This document shows positions 40,455-50,989 of a stretch of DNA of 64,000 bases, one piece after another; within the stretch, counting starts at the first letter, position 1; each line of letters begins with the position of its first letter. The notes under the pieces are model-generated. The model saw only the letters and a program-made list of their open reading frames with translations. It had not been told where the DNA came from and did not search any database. The stretch is taken from positions 1,064,229 to 1,128,228 of the forward strand of contig NW_017962916.1 of NCBI RefSeq assembly GCF_001661345.1. Direction: 5' to 3'. The stretch is from Ascoidea rubescens DSM 1968 (taxonomy: Eukaryota; Ascomycota; Saccharomycetes; Ascoideales; Ascoideaceae). Both the position numbers and the translations under genes were made by a program.

Positions 40455-41923
40455 TAGAATGGTACTTAAATTTATCTTGTATGTTTGATTTATAAAAAAA
40501 TTTGAAATGTTAGAGATTCTTAATTTTGATATAATTTATATAATTTTGATGCCTTTTGTTTTATTTCAATTTATATTCATATTTAATGATATTCTAGTTT
40601 TATGGTTATATATATAATAATATTCTTAAAAAAATATTAAATTACTCATTATGATAAATCAAAATTCAAAATTCAAAATTCAAACTAAAAAGTCAATTTA
40701 TTCTAAAGTTCCTACACCAAAATGAACATAACTAAAAAAATAATATAAAATTTTGACATCATTATAAGACTAAGATATTAGATTTGATAGTTGTAGAGAA
40801 TTTAGAATCTATTGCAATAAAATATTTGAAAGCACTTGTTCTCATTTATTAGACATTGACTTTTTGTTATTATTTTTTTCAAAAAGAAGAGTTGTATGTC
40901 AAATATTGAACTTAAATCGAAATAATTTTGGAAGCTAAAAATTGGTTTCTTATTCTCAACAAATCAAATACGATGATTAAAAGATCAATTTCTTTTATTT
41001 GTCTTTTCTATAAAACAAAGGAGTTGCAAGTTTTTCATTTCAGATTTTGTTGTATAATCTACTATTTAAACAAAACTTTGTTACCATGAATTCTTTAATT
41101 TTTAAAATAATGGATAAATTTCAATTGGTTTTGTTATTTGTTGTTTGATCGACAGATAAAAACAATGATTGTTTGTGCTGATAATGCAAATATATAATAA
41201 TCTCATAAAATTAAAATATTCTTAGTGACGAAACTCTCTAATAGAAATGGAAGCAGTATCGAATCATAATAAACTAAATACTAAGACTATAGTACTAAAT
41301 TTAGTGATCAGAAAATCAAGAAAATAATACAGCCTTTTATAAGATTTACAACAAAAAAAAATTTTCATTAAACAAGAGAAAGTTAGTTTTCGACTAGGAA
41401 TTCAATTACTAAACAAGATAATTATAAAGAAGATTTATTGGGAAAAATAGCTAAGATAATAGTTCTACGACTGAACCAATACGTAAACTGCGGACACCCT
41501 ATTGTCTGATTCCATCTCGAAAAAAATGCATGCTTAACATGCTTTGACTTGCAGATAGTGCGTTTAGCAAAAGCTTTGGATTGAGTTTAGCGTGGCTGCA
41601 GATTCATGTGTAACACGTAGGATATATGAAATGTCGATCTTTTATTTACTTGCAGCTTCTATTCAATAGTAGCTTTTATACAAACAATACTATATGGTGA
41701 AATCAGTGTGAGTTAATTATTAATAATTTCAATCCTCTATATCCATTTTGTCTCAACAAACTGGTTCAAAATATTATCTTAAACTACATGAAATGGAGGT
41801 TTTGCTTTTTAAATAATGTTTTTTTAACTTTAATTATAAACTATCATTATATTTACATTGAACCGTCATTCATTTACCTGTTAAATAACTTTAAATGATT
41901 TTCTTTTTGAAAATTTATTCCAG
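40455..41923. other. AT-rich, gene-free interval
   Basis: About 1.5 kb of very AT-rich sequence with dense stops in all frames. A short CAAAATT repeat occurs near 40660. Nothing functional is seen. Confidence 0.5.
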
Positions 41924-42240
41924 CTAAAGTTTTCCTCCACCTCATTATCTGTTTTTTTAGCACTTTTATCTAATATTAATGCTCAAAAATTAGAAATTCG
42001 TTCACTATTAAAGGGTGATATTTGTACTATCAACCGATATATATCCAGACTGCTTTCTATTATTAAAAAATAAAGCATAAATGTTGTAATTGATGGTTTT
42101 ACTGTTTCAAAAGGTGAGAGACCTTAGACTTGAGTTCTTTAAAAAGGATCTTTCACTGGGACTGCAATTGACGAAGTTTGAATCACCAATTTGAATATCA
42201 AAAAATATTTCTGGTGCTGTTAATAGTTCAGGTAAGAATC
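41924..42240 (+). pseudogene. Possible relic of a secreted protein
   Basis: One frame reads KFSSTSLSVFLALLSNINAQ, which looks like a signal peptide whose start codon is now CTA. It continues as KLEIRSLLKGDICTINRY, then after a stop INVVIDGFTVSKGERP, and after more stops GSFTGTAIDEV and ITNLNIKK. The frame never shifts but is broken by about five stop codons. This is consistent with a dead cell-wall or secreted protein gene, but the evidence is only the look of the reading frame. Confidence 0.25.
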
Positions 42241-42686
42241 TTTATATTTTAGTCAAAGGATTTAGTCTAATATCAAAATTTTTGTTAGTTGTAAAGTCAA
42301 GAAAACATAGAGTGCTTTTCGATTATGAAGTGGAACCTCTTGTCAAAGAATGAATAAGATTATTCATTTATTTTAACAACAATATTCATGGGATTCACAA
42401 ACTATTTATATAATAAATATTTTGAAAAAGAAGACGAAAAAGAATAATCGGAATACTAACAAAACAATGAGTATTGTAAAGAAATACCAAGGAAAAAGTA
42501 AAAATAAATACGACAATAAATAATTTATTTAGTAAATTTTGTTGTTTAGATAGAATAAATGTAGTATATATTCAATATTGATGAAGATGAATAAAATTTT
42601 AGAAGTTTGATTAAAAGAAACTGAAAAAATAAGATAGATAAATCCTATACAAAACAAGGGGTATGAATAATGGTTGAAAAACCAGA

Positions 42687-43172
42687 TTATTTTTTGCCTC
42701 CCAAAAATTGAGAAGCTAATCCCCCGATTAAATCAGATGAACCACTATTTTGTTGATTTTGGTTAGAACCAAAATTATTTTGTTGAGAAGAATTGTTTCC
42801 AAGAAATTGAGATGCTATACCTCCAATTAAATCAGAAGCTCCACCAGAGCCACCACCAGAAGATTGATCATTGTAGTTATTGCTATTACTATTGGAAGAT
42901 GAGCCGCCACCCAAAAATTGAGAAGTAATTCCACCCAACAAGTCATTACTTCCCAGAGCGTATTTCTTTTCCTCTTCTTGTTTTTTACCACCAAAAACAG
43001 AAGATATTCCACCAAGAAGGCCTGATTCTTTCTTTTTGTTATTGTTGTTAAAATCAAGATCAACACCAAAGTTTGCTTTGAGTTTATCCTCAACATTGTC
43101 AATAAGCTGGTTCTTCATCCTTTCTTGCATGTTTTCTTGCACTTTTCCTTGAACTGCATCTAAGATACCCAT
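42687..43172 (-). CDS. Small glycine-rich protein with GGIxSQFLGG repeats, unidentified
   Basis: 161 residues. The N-terminal 40 residues (MGILDAVQGKVQENMQERMK...) are charged and probably an amphipathic helix. Four copies of a hydrophobic/glycine motif follow: LLGGISSVFGG, LLGGITSQFLGGG, LIGGIASQFLG and LIGGLASQFLGG, the last at the very C-terminus. They are separated by Ser/Asn/Gln/Gly linkers. Such short regularly spaced amphipathic segments could bind membranes or self-associate. I do not recognise the family. It is divergent from BIT61 with 394 bp between. Confidence 0.7.
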   Translation of the reverse strand: MGILDAVQGKVQENMQERMKNQLIDNVEDKLKANFGVDLDFNNNNKKKESGLLGGISSVFGGKKQEEEKKYALGSNDLLGGITSQFLGGGSSSNSNSNNYNDQSSGGGSGGASDLIGGIASQFLGNNSSQQNNFGSNQNQQNSGSSDLIGGLASQFLGGKK

Positions 43173-43566
43173 TGTTGACTATTTGAATGAAAAGTATTAG
43201 GACAAACTGATAAGTGGTGTAAAATCTAGAGGAAGATAATTAAAGTAAAAACGAGCAGCGCCAAACGAGTTCGTGAACCAGACGAAGAAGAGGCAGAGAG
43301 AGGGATGAAGGGGCCCATCTGTATTTATACCATTTCGTGCCCCCAAATACCAGACTTCAGTGAGATGGACGGACAATGCCCTGAAATTGCGGCTGTTGTT
43401 GAGATGCGTCAACATGCATGCACCAGAGCCCTAGGGCTGCAGTGCTCCGGGGCAATTGAGGCTAGTGCTTTTGGGCTGGTGTTTTTACTTTTAACGGCGT
43501 TTTTGAAGGCCCTTTTGCTTCCAATGGTGCTTTTGCTACTTGTGTTGCTGAACGTTTTTCCAGAAA
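43173..43566. promoter_or_regulatory. Divergent promoter of the Gly-rich gene and BIT61
   Basis: 394 bp, with the 12-bp palindrome AGCCCTAGGGCT at 43427-43438. Its half-site AGCCCTA resembles the yeast Tbf1 core ARCCCTAA. No other clear element. Confidence 0.4.
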
Positions 43567-46458
43567 ATGAACTCCACTGCTCAAAACCACGTGCACCGAA
43601 GAAGAAGCTCCTCCACATTATCTTCGGTTACCTTTGCTCATGCGAGATCTACCAGTCTCAGTTCTCCTACAGACCATTATCCCTCCAGAACGAGCTTTTA
43701 CTCCATAGATGACTCCAGCAGAAGGTCTTTTGATGGCTACAATGATGCCAGATACAAGGCCGACAATAGCAATTTGATGGCTGGAAGAGCAAAAACCATT
43801 AACACTCTTAATCTTTTGGCAAGTGAAACGAGGTTGTTGTCAACAAATATTCTTAATGACCATGATCTGCTGACGAATACTGTTAATCCCAGCGTAAATG
43901 CATTAAACTCAACACTTCCTCCAAGTCTCTATAATTTCAGAAATAACTCTTCTGCTTCTATCACTACAACAACATCCAATTTGAATCCACACTACCAGTT
44001 TAATGTTCCTTCATCTTCAAGTATTTCAAATATTGGTTTCAATCCATTAACTCCAACAATCTCAAATTCCGTATCAAAAGACATTTTACTTAATACTCAT
44101 CCTGCTGCTAATCATAATATGGACGATAATAAAACCGCATTTACGGCTGGCGAGGACATCAGAAACAACACAACAAGTAAATCAGTCAAAAACAGGAAGG
44201 CTTTACAAAAGGCCAAATTATTTGCCCAAAAAGCTACAGCTCTCACAAATCGAAAAAACTCATTGCCTTTCACTCTGAAAAACGATAATGAAACTAATAA
44301 TGATTTAACTTCAAAGAATTGTAAGTTTCATGAAAACACTTCTCAAAACATTAACAATAATGGCAATACTAGCTCTGAAAAATTGAAAAAAAGGCTAACT
44401 ATAGATACCTCTCAATCTTCAACTTTATCAATCGCTTCTCCTTTGAACAGCAATTTTGTTAAATCATCGACTAAGTTCAATTCAAATAATGATACTTTTA
44501 ATTCCAAAATTCAAAATCCAGATTACAATAAACATCTTTTCAATCAAAAATCTTTCAATCATTCCAATAATCATTCGTATAGCTATAATCATAACCATCA
44601 TCACCATATTAACTTACGGTCCAGAAAAGATTTATTACACTCAAATAACACATTTTCTTCAAGCACGTCCAACTCAAAATTGTTAACTTCAAATGGCATT
44701 ACTCTATATAATTTCAACCCAACTATATCTTCATCATCAACTTTCACAAACAACAGAAATAACAATACATTTTCAAACGACTTCTTAAAACAATTAGCCT
44801 ATATTCAAAGCTCAATTGACATTGATCCTCAGAATAGTACAAGTAGATTGTCATCAAAAGAAAAAGACTCGATGACAACAGATTTGATGTTTCTTTTATA
44901 TGACAGCGTCATTCCGTTATTTAAAGGGGAATCTTTAAAGGTTACAATTGAGGATTTAAATAAATTGGTTGATTTATATCTCTCTTTAAGAATCGGAAAT
45001 GAGGTTTTTACATCAAACGATGATGATAACACTAATGAATTTACTTTTAATAAGATTCCAAATAAACAACATATAGCTTTTGCCACTAACACTAACACTA
45101 ACTCGAAAACTGTCAATCTGCAAAACTTTAAACCCGAATCTGCTCACTATAACTACACTCACAAAAGCAGAAGCAGTGTTTCCAGTAACCACACTAGTTA
45201 TGGATTGAAATTTAACTCTCACACTACTAATGAAACCAATCAAAATATTTTAGGAAATTCTAAAAAGGAAAAGCAAAAGAAAAACTTATCAAAATCTGAT
45301 TCTATAATGATCATGAATGATTTTCAGGATTTCATTAAGGTGGGCTTATCGGTAATGGAAAATCAATCAAATATTGACAACAAAACAAAAAAAAAGTCTA
45401 AATTAAATAAATTTTACGCCGAAGATTCATATGAAAACGATTCTTTATTTTCTTTACCTAAACAAAACAAGAGATATCAATCATCAAGAGCTAATTTAGA
45501 TGTTCAACAACACCACAGTAATTCAAACTCACCACAATTAAACCTTCCTGATAACGATAAAAACAACAACACTTACTCTCACAAAAATAATTTTAATAAC
45601 GTGAAGAATAATAATATTTTTAATAACATTTATAAAGGCGACTATCATCATGACAAAAAAACCCATAGTGAGAATTATACTACTTATCACACTCGTTCAA
45701 ATGGAATAATTATGTCTGGTGAAAAAAATGATGAAGTAAAAGATATTCTCTATTCGGGAAATATTGATTCTATTGATCATACCAGTTTTGACAATTATAG
45801 AAACAACAGTATAAATAATATTGTCGGTAAACCCTATAATATGGATAATAACAATAATTTTAATCAAAAACAAGATATTAATGAAGGTTTTTTTGTTGAT
45901 GAAACTTTAAATAAAAGAATTATTCATCCTAATTCAAATATCATCAATGGAGAAAATGATTTTGAAAACATTGAAAATAAGTTAGCTACTCTTTGGGAAT
46001 TTTTTTATAATGATGTGCTATCATATCTTGAAGCGATATTTCTCCCAATTCAATTAGAGTTTGAAGGATCTGGAAAAATTCTAAATACTCCTCAATTATC
46101 AAAAAAGTTTTGGTATGAGTTATTGATACCAGAAGAAAATCTATCTATCAAACGGTTTTTATTAATTTACTTTCGGGATTTTATTGTAATTCCAAACTAC
46201 GAAACTATGATTAACTTTGACAGTTGCTTCAAAAGTTCGGATCTGATTTGCAATAATTATCAAACAAATCTTATCAATGGCCAGAATATGATTTCTAAGG
46301 ATACTGCTTCCTCCAAGATGATGCATGACCAATTTACCAAAAGGCTCTGTTTATTGCAATGTTTTGGTGTTTTAAGTGCAATACAAACAGGTAATACACT
46401 TCAAAGATTAGTAAAAAACTTGTTAGAAATTATCAAAAATAGAATAAAGTATGTTTAA
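43567..46458 (+). CDS. BIT61: TORC2 subunit, Bit61/Bit2-like (HbrB family)
   Basis: 963 residues. The HbrB-like domain (Bit61/Bit2 in yeast, PRR5/Protor in animals) is split. A first block (MTTDLMFLLYDSVIPLFKGE, then TIEDLNKLVDLYLSLR) lies at about 435-470. The second (LATLWEFFYNDVLSYLEAIF, LPIQLEFEG, IKRFLLIYFRDFIVIPNYE) runs from about 807 to near the C-terminus. Between them lie some 330 residues of Asn/Ser/Lys-rich low complexity, and the first 430 residues are similar disordered sequence. S. cerevisiae Bit61 is 543 residues, so this version is expanded. Role: peripheral subunit of TORC2 at the plasma membrane. Family confidence is good; the Bit61 versus Bit2 distinction is not meaningful outside Saccharomyces. 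Confidence 0.75.
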   Translation: MNSTAQNHVHRRRSSSTLSSVTFAHARSTSLSSPTDHYPSRTSFYSIDDSSRRSFDGYNDARYKADNSNLMAGRAKTINTLNLLASETRLLSTNILNDHDLLTNTVNPSVNALNSTLPPSLYNFRNNSSASITTTTSNLNPHYQFNVPSSSSISNIGFNPLTPTISNSVSKDILLNTHPAANHNMDDNKTAFTAGEDIRNNTTSKSVKNRKALQKAKLFAQKATALTNRKNSLPFTLKNDNETNNDLTSKNCKFHENTSQNINNNGNTSSEKLKKRLTIDTSQSSTLSIASPLNSNFVKSSTKFNSNNDTFNSKIQNPDYNKHLFNQKSFNHSNNHSYSYNHNHHHHINLRSRKDLLHSNNTFSSSTSNSKLLTSNGITLYNFNPTISSSSTFTNNRNNNTFSNDFLKQLAYIQSSIDIDPQNSTSRLSSKEKDSMTTDLMFLLYDSVIPLFKGESLKVTIEDLNKLVDLYLSLRIGNEVFTSNDDDNTNEFTFNKIPNKQHIAFATNTNTNSKTVNLQNFKPESAHYNYTHKSRSSVSSNHTSYGLKFNSHTTNETNQNILGNSKKEKQKKNLSKSDSIMIMNDFQDFIKVGLSVMENQSNIDNKTKKKSKLNKFYAEDSYENDSLFSLPKQNKRYQSSRANLDVQQHHSNSNSPQLNLPDNDKNNNTYSHKNNFNNVKNNNIFNNIYKGDYHHDKKTHSENYTTYHTRSNGIIMSGEKNDEVKDILYSGNIDSIDHTSFDNYRNNSINNIVGKPYNMDNNNNFNQKQDINEGFFVDETLNKRIIHPNSNIINGENDFENIENKLATLWEFFYNDVLSYLEAIFLPIQLEFEGSGKILNTPQLSKKFWYELLIPEENLSIKRFLLIYFRDFIVIPNYETMINFDSCFKSSDLICNNYQTNLINGQNMISKDTASSKMMHDQFTKRLCLLQCFGVLSAIQTGNTLQRLVKNLLEIIKNRIKYV

Positions 46459-47610
46459 ATGTGGTCAAGATAATGTTTTGATTTCAAGACGTTCAAAAAA
46501 GTTAAGACTGCCAAATATCCAAATGTCCTTTAAAAAAGGATCTTGACATTGTTTTGATATTACCAGTTGAATAATATACTTCCAAAATAATTTACATTCA
46601 GATATATTACTAGAACTGAATATCTATATTAATTATTTTAAACCATTAAGTTTTTGGTTGGATTATTTGCTTATGTCTCTGACGGTTATCATTCTGTCAG
46701 AATTTAACACTTTTGAAAATTTTCGAATAGTTTGAGAATATTCTCCAGCACTAATTATGAAGTTTAGGAACACAGTTAAAAAAGATGATTTCGATCCAAG
46801 ACATCCTGAGAAAGTGGTTGAAGTTATCGATGGATTCAGATCAACCGAATTTAACTAATCATTTGACGAATTTAAACCAACTTCAAACAAAAACAATAAA
46901 AACAGATAGATGGTATAATATTCAATTATATAATACAATTAATCATTACTTTGAGTGGCTTACAACCAATAGCTTGAAAAGAAGTTTAGAATGCAATATA
47001 ATAAACGATAGGCAAAAAGAGCCGAAATCAAGAGTCACAATGGAATTCCCCAAGTAAATTTATTTGATAGAAATCACTCAAATTAAGCTCATATGAAATT
47101 ACGCTAGATAGCAGATTTAATTTCAAAAGGAGGCTAAAAAAGTCTCAATTTTTGTTGGTTCAAGCAGTGAAGAATCCAAAGTATGTTTTCTAAATTTTCA
47201 TTTTAAAGTATGACAGGGACAATGGTAATCATAAATTGAATAAACAAATCAAATAAACAAACTAGGATTGGAAAATAAACATGAATTATTAACATCTCGA
47301 CATAGTTCTTTCAAATCTACTCATGCATTAAGCAATTAACACTTGGATAAAGTAGGAACCGGATGGAGTTACATTTGATCAATATATTCTACAGAAATGA
47401 AAACAGCAACAGAAATAACAATCATATTCTAACATTAAAAGGAGCAGCAATCAGAATAATATTCAAAAGAGAGCTCGATGCTAAAAATATTTTAATAGAA
47501 AGCGGTCAGCTTTGAAACAAAATAATCGAGTATGGCAAAGGTATATTGTTTGAATACTATAAAATTCAGACTATAAAATAAGTTGTTGTAATTATTCAGG
47601 GAGGTTTTCA
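46459..47610. other. Gene-poor interval after BIT61
   Basis: Short frames only. An ATG frame at 46785-47057 (90 codons) has no recognisable features and ordinary AT-rich composition; I do not call it a gene. Confidence 0.45.
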
Positions 47611-47614
47611 CTAC

Positions 47615-48085
47615 TAGCGAGCTTTTTTTAATTAGCTTTAGGCAAATCCAATCAGCTTCTTTACCATGTATCCATTCTGGGTTGTATTTAGGTGAAGCTC
47701 CTCCTCCAAAATCTATTATTTTAACCTCATCTTTATCATTAATCTATATATTATCAGGTTTCAAATCACCATGGAAAAAGTTATTTTTATGTAAATAATT
47801 GACATCCTTTTCAATTTGATCCAGTACATGTTTGTTCATTCTATTCAAATTCTCTTCTTCAAAATATTCAAATCCCTTTCCAATAATTCTATCATTTTGA
47901 TCTAAAATTAATCCAATAAATTTAATGATATTTTTATGATCTACATTATTTAAAATGTTAATTTCTTTTTCAAATACATGAACCATCCCTCTTTTTTTTA
48001 ATAACTTACAGACAATATTCTGTTGAGACACTGTTCCAAGATATATATTATTTATTAATTCTTCAATTTTGGTTATATCCTCTCA
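47615..48085 (-). pseudogene. Decayed protein kinase gene, copy 1
   Basis: Read leftward: KIEELINNIYLGTVSQQNIV, then VCKLLKKRG (candidate beta3 lysine), FEKEINILNNVDHKNIIKFI (helix C Glu), the catalytic loop NFFHGDLKPDNI, and a TAG stop at 47744-47746. The frame then continues past the stop with INDKDEVKIIDFGGGASPKY (DFG motif) and EWIHGKEADWICLKLIKK. The HGDLKPDN catalytic loop and DFG are textbook protein-kinase motifs. The domain ends abruptly, and the upstream part (to about 48300) is broken. One premature stop plus truncation makes it a pseudogene. A related, more decayed copy lies at 60.0-60.4 kb. Confidence 0.75.
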
Positions 48086-48300
48086 TAATATCTTTTTATA
48101 TTTTTATCGACCATATTATGAAAGAATTTGATCTTGGCTTTGGTTGTATGTGTTTGCTTTTCGAATTTTGCCTTATGATTGCTTTTTTTTCTAGTTTATC
48201 AGTTTCTAAAATCTGCTTAGCCTAATTCAACATGTTATTTTTCTCATTGTCCTCCAGCGTCTTTCATACTACCGATATTAATAGGTGGTATTCTAGTCAT

Positions 48301-50989
48301 CTACTTCAGAAAAGTCATCTGTAAGGCTGGAGGAATGGGTTTTTTTTTGCCGCTCATTCTTGTAATTATATGCAATTTGACAATCTCAAATTTACACTCA
48401 TATGTTCAAGTAAATAATATGATGTTTATGGTTTGTCTTAGGCTACAAAGCTAAACGGTTATTAACCAAATCATTTCAAGTTATGCGAAATTGAGATAAT
48501 CTCATTTTGGGGACCTACAATTTAAAGGATACAAATAGCTCACTCAAGAAATATCGTTGAAAAGCTTTGCACCAATTTCGTTAAAATGTCATAGTGTTCA
48601 TGGTTCACTATATCTCTGAGAGTTTTGACACTGTTTTGCATCCAGTTGTTACAAAATGGTGAGCATTTTGAATATTAAAGACAACAATCAATGTATTATT
48701 TTATTTTTGAATTTAATGCGTTTCATTTAATTAGGTAGAAATATAGATGGGAGTTAATATTTCATACGAATGGGATCGGGGCACAGTGATTAACATCATT
48801 TTAATAAAAGATCTTGATATCTTTTATATATATATATTAGGATTTTTTGGCTGTAAATCAAGCCAGTTTAATATTGAAAATTATATCGGATCGAGATATT
48901 ACACAATGCTTAAACACATCTTTTTATTTATGTTCTGATATTTTGGGCGCCAATCCCAAAAAAATTAATTTCATTTAACTCATCCTCATCTCACCTCACC
49001 CATTAGAATTGATAACGTCAAAATATTATTCCCCATTAAGTTTCCATAATGTTATTGATTCAAATTTAAATTTATTTCGATGGCTCTTGAACAAAAAGAT
49101 TAACTCATTTTTAGTATATATTGACCCCCTCAAGTACAGCGATTATCAGCCAATTTAGAACATCTCAACAGGACTGAAATCAGTGATATATCTAATCATA
49201 AATATATAGTTCATCTATATCAATATCTTTATTTTTAAATCTTTTTACGTTGGCGCCGTCATATATTTTTCTAGTCCCAGCTTATATTAGATCTGAAAAA
49301 AATAATTTTACAAAATTATACAATGATTAACCCAAGCACTCTAACAAATGTGCAAACAAATCCCAAACCCATTGTCAAAATTTTAGTACAAGGCAAATTT
49401 TCAAATTCATGAATATGAAATAAAATTTAGTAAACACTAATGAAAACAATAATAGTAAAGCTGTCCAGCAAATTTGCATTAGATCCAATATATGATCACC
49501 CTGCAGAGAAGACAAAATTGTTCGGTTATTATTTAAATAATTAAAGAAATCACATTGGGAATAATCCGTGTATTGATCAGGAGTATTAATACTAACATTA
49601 AAACTGATGTTATCAATATTAATGTTAACATGCCATTTAATGATCAATAGATTTATCTATCATATGTTGCAGAGGTCAATATATCGCTTTAAAACGCATC
49701 GATAATACTGAAAAATAAAATATTTGTTAGTTATGCACTAATTCGGTTGGCGCTTAATGTTCCTATATAAAGATTTTTTAAGTAGATTAATCAAATCATT
49801 GGTTAGCAAATACTTGAAGAACTAAAAAATTAGCAGATTTAAATGAAGTTGTCAATGCTTAATATTTGAATCAGAGCTGAAATGAGTCATGAATACCAAT
49901 AATGATGGCAGCTAAAGTTATCTCCAGTAACAGTCATTTTGTCGTGCCATATAGCATTGGCGGCTTCCACATAATGAGTTTGAGTATTCAATCTTTGTAG
50001 GACCTCTAATTGAACACATCATCAAATTACCAGTCAATTAATTTATCTATGCGTCTGCACAGTGCACTTTATTTAACTTTGTGTGCAAGCAAACATGAAT
50101 CATGCAAATATAAAGACACATTTATAAAGATAATGGTGTTGCAAAAATAGAATGAAATTTGTACTGCCCGTTAATAATGTGAAATTGAAATATCAAGTTC
50201 GCGCGATATGCTAAAGGATGTTAAGCTGAGATAGTTAATTTAGTAGAAATTACAGGAGGACCAAAATCAAGATAAAGTTTATTTTTCTAATCATGGTAAA
50301 CTGAATTGGTATATCACAGGCGATTATTGAGATGAGAATGCAGTTGATGAGATAAGTAGACAGTCATTCCACCTTTAAGCCAAAGCACTTCATCTGATGT
50401 ATATATACAAAAAGAGTGAAGCAAAATGTTTGACAGAATTTTTAAAAATTGTATAACAATTGAAAGGAAATCATTTTTAAATGGGTTTGCAAATGTATTA
50501 AATGTGTGATATTTTTCAGTGGTAAAAATAGCACAGGTTCAAATTTTACGTTCATTGTTTGTTTTGGAATAATTGACGTGAAGCACTCTCTCTTTGCAAA
50601 TCTCCATCTTGTAGTTTAGCAATATCATCACTAACTTGTACCAAATTCGTTTGGTACAAACACTATTATCAAAAGTCATCCACTGTATTAAAGCAAATTG
50701 ATAAAATCAATGGGTTGACCAACAAAATCAGTATTACTATTGATGCAACCGATGGTATCGGTGGTTCAAAAGTTCAGGAATTGATTTATGAGAATCTCTT
50801 ACTAGAACTGAATCAATCTGAACATCCTTATATTTTATTTATATATTTTTATGTTATATGTATACTCTTAACCCTTTTTCTTTAAAATTGCGTTCAATTT
50901 CTTGATAATAATTCTAAGCGTTGGAATAAACCAATAAAATTAAAAAAAATTTTATAAATCGAAATGTAATCAATATCATCAATGACGAA
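48301..50989. other. Gene-poor, AT-rich interval with faint coding traces
   Basis: No intact gene. A 90-codon frame at 49375-49647 (minus) has a hydrophobic C-terminal stretch but no ATG at its start. Between about 50640 and 50880 one + frame gives NGLTNKISITIDATDGIGGS, faintly like a short-chain dehydrogenase start. Neither is convincing. Confidence 0.4.

Noticed and set aside
46785-47057. 90-codon ATG frame after BIT61
   Set aside because: Length and composition are within what AT-rich intergenic DNA gives by chance; no motif.
48096-48110. ARS-consensus-like TTTTATATTTT
   Set aside because: Such 11-mers are expected often by chance in DNA this AT-rich.
49375-49647. Minus-strand frame with a hydrophobic C-terminal segment
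   Set aside because: It starts with TTG, is short, and has no homology I can name; left as a faint trace.
50640-50880. Possible short-chain dehydrogenase remnant (ATDGIGGS)
   Set aside because: A single glycine-rich phrase without the YxxxK motif or other blocks is not enough.
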